This document shows, piece by piece, positions 7,852 through 11,753 of a stretch of 11,753 nt of DNA. Origin of the DNA: an uncultured Methylococcaceae bacterium (GTDB lineage Bacteria; Pseudomonadota; Gammaproteobacteria; Methylococcales; Methylomonadaceae); contig CAJVYO010000024.1 in NCBI GenBank assembly GCA_913009515.1, positions 1 through 11,753 of the forward strand, read 5' to 3'. Both the position numbers and the translations under genes were made by a program. The notes below the pieces were generated by a model. The model searched no databases. It was not told the DNA's origin and saw only the letters and a program-made list of their open reading frames with translations. The stretch's first letter is position 1; each line of letters opens with the position of its first letter.

Positions 7852-8627
7852 TAGACGGGTTATCAGCAAAAATAAATCAAAGCCTCGAGTATGCAAAAGA
7901 ACCTCCGCAAACACGTGAAATTATTTTTATACCACGGTGGACCTTAAAACGATTTGTAAGCTGGATTAAAGAAGACTTCGGGTTAAACTGTTGTCGTGAA
8001 ACGGTTAGAAAATGCTTAAAAAAATATGGATTTTCTTGGAAAAAGTATCGAAAACTCTTAAATCAGGCAAGTCCTGAAAAAAGAGCAGAATTTGTGGAAA
8101 TATTAAAACTTTTCTTAAAAGAAGCTACCGATGGAAAAAGACAAATTATTTATATTGATGAAGCTCATATTCAATTGGATACCGACGAAGGTTATGGCTG
8201 GTCTGTATCAGGTGAAAGAGCATGGGTAAGTTCAAGTTCAGTTGGCAGAAAGAAAGTCTCTTTCTTTGGTGTTTACTTGTACAATCAAGGTAAAACACGA
8301 ATTTATCCATATTTGACAGCGGACACGGAAAGTACTTGTGACGTTTTAAAAAAAATTCAAGAGGAGTTTGATTTTAAAGAGGCTACAATCATTTGGGATG
8401 GTGCTTCGTACCATAAAAGTGATCGTGTAAAAGAACGAGCAGAAGAATTGGGAATAAAATTACAACTTTTACCCGCTTATAGTCCTGATTTTATGCCTGT
8501 AGAGCATTTATGGCAGTGGTTGAGAGAAGATGTAACTTACCATGCCTGTCATAAGAATGAATGCGAACTTATTAAGCAAGTGAGAATATTTGAAGATCAT
8601 AGGGTGAGTTTAAACAAACGACACTAA
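7842..8627 (+). pseudogene. IS630-family transposase, catalytic DDE frame (orfB), C-terminus replaced
   Basis: The frame is open from the T run (EKIIDGLSAKINQ...) and contains the second IS630 helix-turn-helix (WTLKRFVSWIKEDFGL, then RKCLKKYGFSWKKYRKLL) and the DDE catalytic domain. Catalytic residues are D in YIDEAH (codon 8157-8159), D in IIWDGASYH (8397-8399) and E in PVEHLWQW (8502-8504); the last two are separated by 34 residues, the spacing typical of IS630/Tc1. A -1 slip at 7833-7841 would join both frames into about 347 residues. Family similarity ends at IFEDH (8600); the last eight residues (RVSLNKRH) and the stop are encoded by the terminal repeat of the MITE-like insertion, so the native C-terminus is missing and activity is doubtful. 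Confidence 0.85.
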
Positions 8628-8646
8628 AGTTCCATAGAAATTTAAA
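8608..8646 (+). repeat. left terminal inverted repeat of MITE-like element
   Basis: Starts with GTTTAAAC and contains ACACTAAAGTTCCATAG. It pairs with 8933-8971 with one mismatch (A versus G after CCATAG). It supplies the stop codon that ends the truncated transposase frame. Confidence 0.88.
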
Positions 8647-8932
8647 CTGAATATTATTGTCATGATTTATGAAATCGCTAAGAAGTTACTTATTCCTTGC
8701 AATAGGATAAAACCTACATGAGTATAAAATTAGATGAAAGCCCTAACAAATGGCTTATTTTGAATGAATTATGATAGAAAAATCAGTGATTTTTACTTAA
8801 GAATTCCCATAATTTAAACGATCATTTTTACGATAAGAATATGGTATTTTGCCTTCCTAAAAATTAAGCATATAAACCCGTTACAATTGGGAAGTCCATA
8901 ATAGCCCTTAAAGCTTGCCAGTTATAGCATTC

Positions 8933-8971
8933 TTTAAATTCCTATGGAACTTTAGTGTCGTTTGTTTAAAC
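8933..8971 (-). repeat. right terminal inverted repeat of MITE-like element
   Basis: Reverse complement of the left repeat with one mismatch; ends in GTTTAAAC at 8964-8971. No third copy of the repeat was seen elsewhere in the window. Confidence 0.88.
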
Positions 8972-8998
8972 GTACCCAATTTCGTGTCCATCAAAGTG

Positions 8999-9029
8999 TT
9001 GACGCATCATGCTTAATATTTGCTATGAT
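8999..9029 (+). promoter_or_regulatory. candidate promoter for the EVE-like gene
   Basis: TTGACG at 8999-9004 and TATGAT at 9024-9029 are spaced 19 bp, longer than ideal, but the -10 carries an extended TGC motif (9021-9023) that can compensate. Transcription would start about 90 bp before the gene and include the 14 bp palindrome. It lies just outside the MITE-like element. Confidence 0.45.
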
Positions 9030-9083
9030 AGAGGGTATCAGGTTCGTGAAAAATTGAAATTGAAAATAGCAAAATTAGTAAAA

Positions 9084-9097
9084 GCATAACGTTATGC
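9084..9097. repeat. perfect 14 bp palindrome in the leader of the EVE-like gene
   Basis: GCATAACGTTATGC is a perfect palindrome, about 30 bp before the start codon and downstream of the candidate promoter. It could be an operator for a dimeric repressor. The sequence faintly recalls integron recombination core sites, but no matching partner arm is present. Confidence 0.6.
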
Positions 9098-9127
9098 AAT
9101 AGATAAAAAATATAAACGGAGATTAAA

Positions 9128-9502
9128 ATGTCAACTTATTGGGTTGTTGGAGCATCTTGGGGTGGAACAGAACATCAGGATCAAAAATTTATAGAACAAG
9201 GTATTTGGATGTTAGATTGGGGTGAAAGCGACCAACCAGCTCAATATAAAAAGGCTTCTCAAATAAAACCTAAAGATAGAATCGCCATTAAACGAATGAA
9301 AGGTGGTGGTCAAACGGGAATTAAAATTTTTCATCTTGGCATTATTAAGGGGGTGGTTCTTGAAGCAAATAAAATTATTTGTACTGTAGATTGGGTTGCT
9401 ACAGACTTAAACAGAAATATTGAAGAAAGCCGAGGATGTTTCAAATCAATTCATGGTCCATTTGAACACGATAACTGGGTTGAAAAAGTATTTTGTCTTT
9501 AA
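9128..9502 (+). CDS. small stand-alone EVE/PUA-like domain protein (putative modified-base reader)
   Basis: This 124-residue protein resembles a domain I associate with EVE/PUA-like modules and the N-termini of some McrB-type restriction ATPases: YWVVGASWGG at 4-13, GIWMLDW at 25-31, IKPKDRIAIKRM at 46-57, then VDWVATDL and a C-terminal KSIHGPFEHDNW at 106-117 with WVEKVFCL at the end. Such domains bind nucleic acid and in several systems recognise modified bases. Here the domain stands alone, with no fused ATPase or nuclease. GGAG lies 6 bases before the ATG, a strong ribosome binding site that fixes the start. It has its own promoter-like sequence and converges on the DUF927 gene. Family assignment is from memory of the motif pattern and is moderate; function is inferred. 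Confidence 0.65.
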   Translation: MSTYWVVGASWGGTEHQDQKFIEQGIWMLDWGESDQPAQYKKASQIKPKDRIAIKRMKGGGQTGIKIFHLGIIKGVVLEANKIICTVDWVATDLNRNIEESRGCFKSIHGPFEHDNWVEKVFCL

Positions 9503-9540
9503 TGTATTTTGCATAAAATAAAATCAAACTGATAAATGCC

Positions 9541-9584
9541 CATGATTATTTTAGCTCTACAACATAATACCCAAAATAATCATG
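9541..9584. repeat. 12 bp perfect inverted repeat between convergent genes
   Basis: CATGATTATTTT (9541-9552) and AAAATAATCATG (9573-9584) are perfect reverse complements with a 20-base spacer. The position between the ends of two convergent genes suits a bidirectional terminator, but the stem is AT-rich and no T run follows on either strand, so an operator or simple repeat is also possible. Confidence 0.5.
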
Positions 9585-9621
9585 TAGCAATCCCTTTCTA
9601 CTACTAGGGTTCTACCTTAAA

Positions 9622-9648
9622 TACCCACTTTACCCATGTTACCCAATA
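9622..9648. repeat. three tandem 9 bp units TACCCAnnn
   Basis: TACCCA occurs at 9622, 9631 and 9640, exactly 9 bp apart, directly after the stop of the DUF927 gene. A further TACCCA lies at 9568. On the minus strand this reads as repeated TGGGTA. It may be a short iteron-like array or the decayed remnant of a repetitive C-terminal coding tail. Confidence 0.5.
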
Positions 9649-9650
9649 TT

Positions 9651-11537
9651 TTAATCTTCATCATCTAAGATACTATCTTTTATAGCATAAAATCTTATTG
9701 ATGCTTTTCCATTAGCAGTTGGTACAGTGTGTTTAGACTTCATCCTTTTTTCATCATTAGAGCTTAAATAACTCATTTCTTTTAGTAACTTAGAAGATTC
9801 AATATTAGAAAATCCAGTACAACATTTACTAAATGTATCCTCTGTTAATAAAAATAATTTACTGCTAACATTGTAATAGCCAATAACAGTTGAAGGAAAA
9901 TTTTCTTTTTCTTTATTGAGCTGATCTTTATCATCAACTTCTTTGCCTCCCTTTATTCTAATAAACTTAGATTGGTGCTTAATTAGGTAGCTCTGAGCTA
10001 ACTGACGTAATCGATCTGAGCTACTACGAGGATTTAAATTAAGCTCTTTAAACCAAGCGATAAACATAGTATCTAAGGACTCCAACATCTTTTCTTTCGT
10101 TAAAGATGATGCTGTTATATCTACAATATCTTTCATACAAAAAAGTTCTGAGGCAGTATAAATTAAGGCAAATCGCTTCATTGAACGTTTAACCTCTGTA
10201 TTGAGCTTATTTATATCTATTTCATTTTTTAGTAATGATAATAATCGAGTTTGATGGTCTTCTTGTAGCTTTTTAACCTCCTTAACCATCGACTCTTTAT
10301 CTTTATAATGTTTTATTAACCCTTTTATGAAAGCTTTCCCTAAGTGACCGTAGTAGCTTCCACAGCTTTCTTTTAATTTATCTACTTTATCAGCATTATC
10401 AAGTTGTTGTAATTCATTGATAGGAATATCTAAAAATCGATTTAATTGCCCTGCATACATCTGTTTATATGAGCTTTCAATTTTGTGTCTACCACTTAAT
10501 TCACCTGTAGAGAGTAATACTGTATTCCATGTAATATCCTCTCTAAATTCGTTATTAGCTTTCATAGCTTTACGAGAATGCCCACCAGATAAGGTATAGA
10601 TGACATTACCTAATGATTCTTCTTGGAATGAACCTAATTCATCAACTGCCATTAATACGTCATTTGAACCAGCTGCTAAAGCCGTTAAAGCATTACCTGT
10701 TGCATTCCAAGTACCAATATAGCTTTTATTTGAAAGTGAACCTGACCCCCAAACTGTTGAAGCTACTTGTACTGCTGTAGTTTTACCTTTACTTGATTCA
10801 CCAAATAAATTAACACAAAATGAATCCATCCCAACTACTTTCAATAAAGGTGGAGTACAAGATACTGCAAGAGAAAATAAGAATAAAGGATTATCAATAG
10901 ATGGTTCTAAAACATGACTTACCCAGTCAGGCATCGATTCCTTTACTTGAAATTGATTGCAGGGGGTAATTAGTCTAATCTTATCTTGTTTATTACTCTC
11001 CCATGTATGAGTGGCATTAGGCAATACAAAGGCATCTAAATCTGATGTCCACCCTGCCTTTTTCACATAAAATTCACATTCAGGTACAGGTTGACGCATT
11101 AAAAATTCAGGGAGTTCTTTTTTCCTGCGTTGATTAATATATAAGCCTAGCCCCATTAATGATTGAATAAATTTAGAATTTGCTAAATCCTTTTTAAAAA
11201 TAATTAAATTTTTATCGAGTTTTTCTTGTAACGGATAAAATTCAATTAATAACGCTTGGTCTGGTGTATCACCTGTTAATTTAGATTCATAATTTATTAG
11301 ATTTTTGCTAACTCTAATAGCATCAGAAATTTTGTTTTCTAAGATTTTTTCACCAACCTTATTAAGTTTAAAAAGTCCGCTATTGTTTAGGGAATATTCA
11401 TTATCTTGATACCAATACTTATCAGTATTGATGTTGGTGTTGGTATTGTTACAATTTCTCATTGTTTTTATTTCTTTATCAGTTTCAATTATATTAGTTT
11501 CATCAATAGGGTTTCTTTGTTGATTTTCATTATTCAT
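9651..11537 (-). CDS. DUF927 domain helicase/ATPase, mobile-element replication protein
   Basis: This 628-residue protein carries the DUF927 ATPase domain, found in primase-helicase-like proteins of plasmids, integrative elements and phages. What I see: GLGLYIN near 129-135; FSLAVSCTPPLLKVVGMDSF at 221-240; Walker A GESSKGKT at 246-253; VWGSGSLSNKSYIGTWNATGNALTALA at 262 onward (abbreviated: WNATGNAL at 277-284); Walker B MAVDELG at 296-302; then LLSTGE and the RFLDIPI segment typical of the family. The first 40 residues are Asn/Thr-rich and look disordered. The C-terminal 200 residues probably hold a winged-helix region. There is no TOPRIM or primase domain in this protein, so a separate primase would be expected nearby. 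ATG 11537 has GAAG 8 bases upstream. Codon usage is visibly more AT-rich than mfd and queA, consistent with horizontal origin. Confidence 0.88.
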   Translation of the reverse strand: MNNENQQRNPIDETNIIETDKEIKTMRNCNNTNTNINTDKYWYQDNEYSLNNSGLFKLNKVGEKILENKISDAIRVSKNLINYESKLTGDTPDQALLIEFYPLQEKLDKNLIIFKKDLANSKFIQSLMGLGLYINQRRKKELPEFLMRQPVPECEFYVKKAGWTSDLDAFVLPNATHTWESNKQDKIRLITPCNQFQVKESMPDWVSHVLEPSIDNPLFLFSLAVSCTPPLLKVVGMDSFCVNLFGESSKGKTTAVQVASTVWGSGSLSNKSYIGTWNATGNALTALAAGSNDVLMAVDELGSFQEESLGNVIYTLSGGHSRKAMKANNEFREDITWNTVLLSTGELSGRHKIESSYKQMYAGQLNRFLDIPINELQQLDNADKVDKLKESCGSYYGHLGKAFIKGLIKHYKDKESMVKEVKKLQEDHQTRLLSLLKNEIDINKLNTEVKRSMKRFALIYTASELFCMKDIVDITASSLTKEKMLESLDTMFIAWFKELNLNPRSSSDRLRQLAQSYLIKHQSKFIRIKGGKEVDDKDQLNKEKENFPSTVIGYYNVSSKLFLLTEDTFSKCCTGFSNIESSKLLKEMSYLSSNDEKRMKSKHTVPTANGKASIRFYAIKDSILDDED

Positions 11538-11617
11538 AGTATATCTTCTTATTTTAAAAGTAATGTAAGATGGTGTAATAAAACGTCTTTCTAGTCAGGA
11601 GTTATTCTGTAGTCAGT

Positions 11618-11753
11618 TTATTTTTGATATTCAAAATAATCACCACTCATAATTTTAATTGCACTAATTTTTAATGGTCTATTGTAAATATAAGTTTGTG
11701 CCTTAATAATTTCATCATTTTTAGTAAGCAATACATCAATATCTTTTCGTATA
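11618..11753 (-). CDS. unidentified protein, C-terminal 44 residues only (runs off right edge)
   Basis: An open frame enters from the right edge on the minus strand and ends at TAA 11618-11620, giving 44 residues ending MSGDYFEYQK. I recognise no domain. It lies 80 bp upstream of the DUF927 gene on the same strand, so the two may be co-transcribed. The gap between them holds two direct copies of TAGTCAG (11592-11598 and 11610-11616), 18 bp apart, possibly a regulatory site. The frame is supported only by its openness, its spacing and its coding-like composition. Confidence 0.5.
   Translation of the reverse strand, partial: IRKDIDVLLTKNDEIIKAQTYIYNRPLKISAIKIMSGDYFEYQK

Larger units (their letters stand above)
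7518..8601 (+). mobile_element. IS630-family insertion sequence, right end missing
   Basis: The element disrupts msrA. Its left end is placed at a TA dinucleotide near 7516-7519, because IS630 elements target TA and MsrA homology stops there; the exact base is uncertain. Sequence after it includes CCCCGTCCACATTGAAAC, probably the left inverted repeat. I searched downstream by eye for its reverse complement and did not find it, so the right end seems lost, either replaced by the MITE-like element at about 8602 or deleted. Confidence 0.75.
8602..8977. mobile_element. MITE-like non-autonomous element with 39 bp terminal inverted repeats
   Basis: The segment 8608-8646 matches the reverse complement of 8933-8971 over 39 bp with a single mismatch. 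Both outer ends are the 8 bp palindrome GTTTAAAC. Beyond the palindromes, GGGT (8602-8605) and ACCC (8974-8977) also pair, so the element may be 376 bp rather than 364 bp. The interior has no open reading frame of note and no transposase similarity, as expected for a non-autonomous element mobilised in trans. It interrupts the IS630 transposase exactly where family similarity ends. A target duplication cannot be resolved: the palindromes could themselves be the duplicated target, or the flanks are unmatched. The mobilising transposase family was not recognised. Confidence 0.75.

Noticed and set aside
9084..9097. Palindrome as an integron attC core site
   Set aside because: No second arm or long imperfect stem is present nearby and there is no integrase; the core bases also deviate from the consensus.
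10417..10599. Plus-strand frames inside and at the start of the DUF927 gene (also 11406-11594)
   Set aside because: Antisense to the strong DUF927 coding frame, with no supporting signals.
1..11753. CRISPR array, rRNA or riboswitch
   Set aside because: Read-through by eye found no regularly spaced direct repeats of CRISPR size, no rRNA blocks and no recognisable riboswitch core.

Overview
The window looks like an AT-rich gammaproteobacterial chromosome running into an accessory region. Mfd, QueA, MsrA and the DUF692/DUF2063 pair all read like gammaproteobacterial proteins, and a methane- or sulfur-oxidising lineage is plausible. That assignment is an inference from protein style, because no taxonomic marker gene is present.

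Left part (1-4305, minus strand). Reading right to left in the direction of transcription there is a two-gene toxin-antitoxin module (small antitoxin plus MazF/PemK-type toxin), then queA (tRNA queuosine synthesis), then mfd (transcription-repair coupling factor), which runs off the left edge. Gaps are very short and one pair overlaps, so the four genes may form one transcription unit. Middle part (4416-7176): a tRNA-Leu(CAA) gene with encoded CCA, then a response regulator fused to an RsbW-like ATPase domain (plus strand). Convergent to it is a translationally overlapping pair encoding a DUF692 multinuclear iron enzyme (BufB/HvfB type) and its DUF2063 partner (BufC/HvfC type). No precursor-peptide gene is visible next to this pair.

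Right part (7177-11753) is a rearranged accessory zone. msrA is cut off at about two thirds of its normal length by an IS630-family element. The transposase of that element is split by a frameshift at a run of nine T and loses its C-terminus to a second insertion, a roughly 364-376 bp MITE-like element with 39 bp terminal inverted repeats. I found neither the right end of the IS nor the 3' part of msrA, so the junction is probably also a deletion or rearrangement point. Beyond it lie a lone small gene resembling EVE/PUA-like modified-base reader domains, preceded by a promoter-like sequence and a perfect 14 bp palindrome, then a large DUF927-type helicase/ATPase gene on the minus strand, and the 3' end of an unidentified gene entering from the right edge. 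DUF927 proteins usually belong to plasmids, integrative elements or prophages, so the right end is probably a mobile-element replication module.

The items most worth a second look are the BufB/BufC pair without a nearby precursor, the nested insertions with the palindromic-ended MITE, the toxin-antitoxin module abutting queA-mfd, and the stand-alone EVE-like gene.
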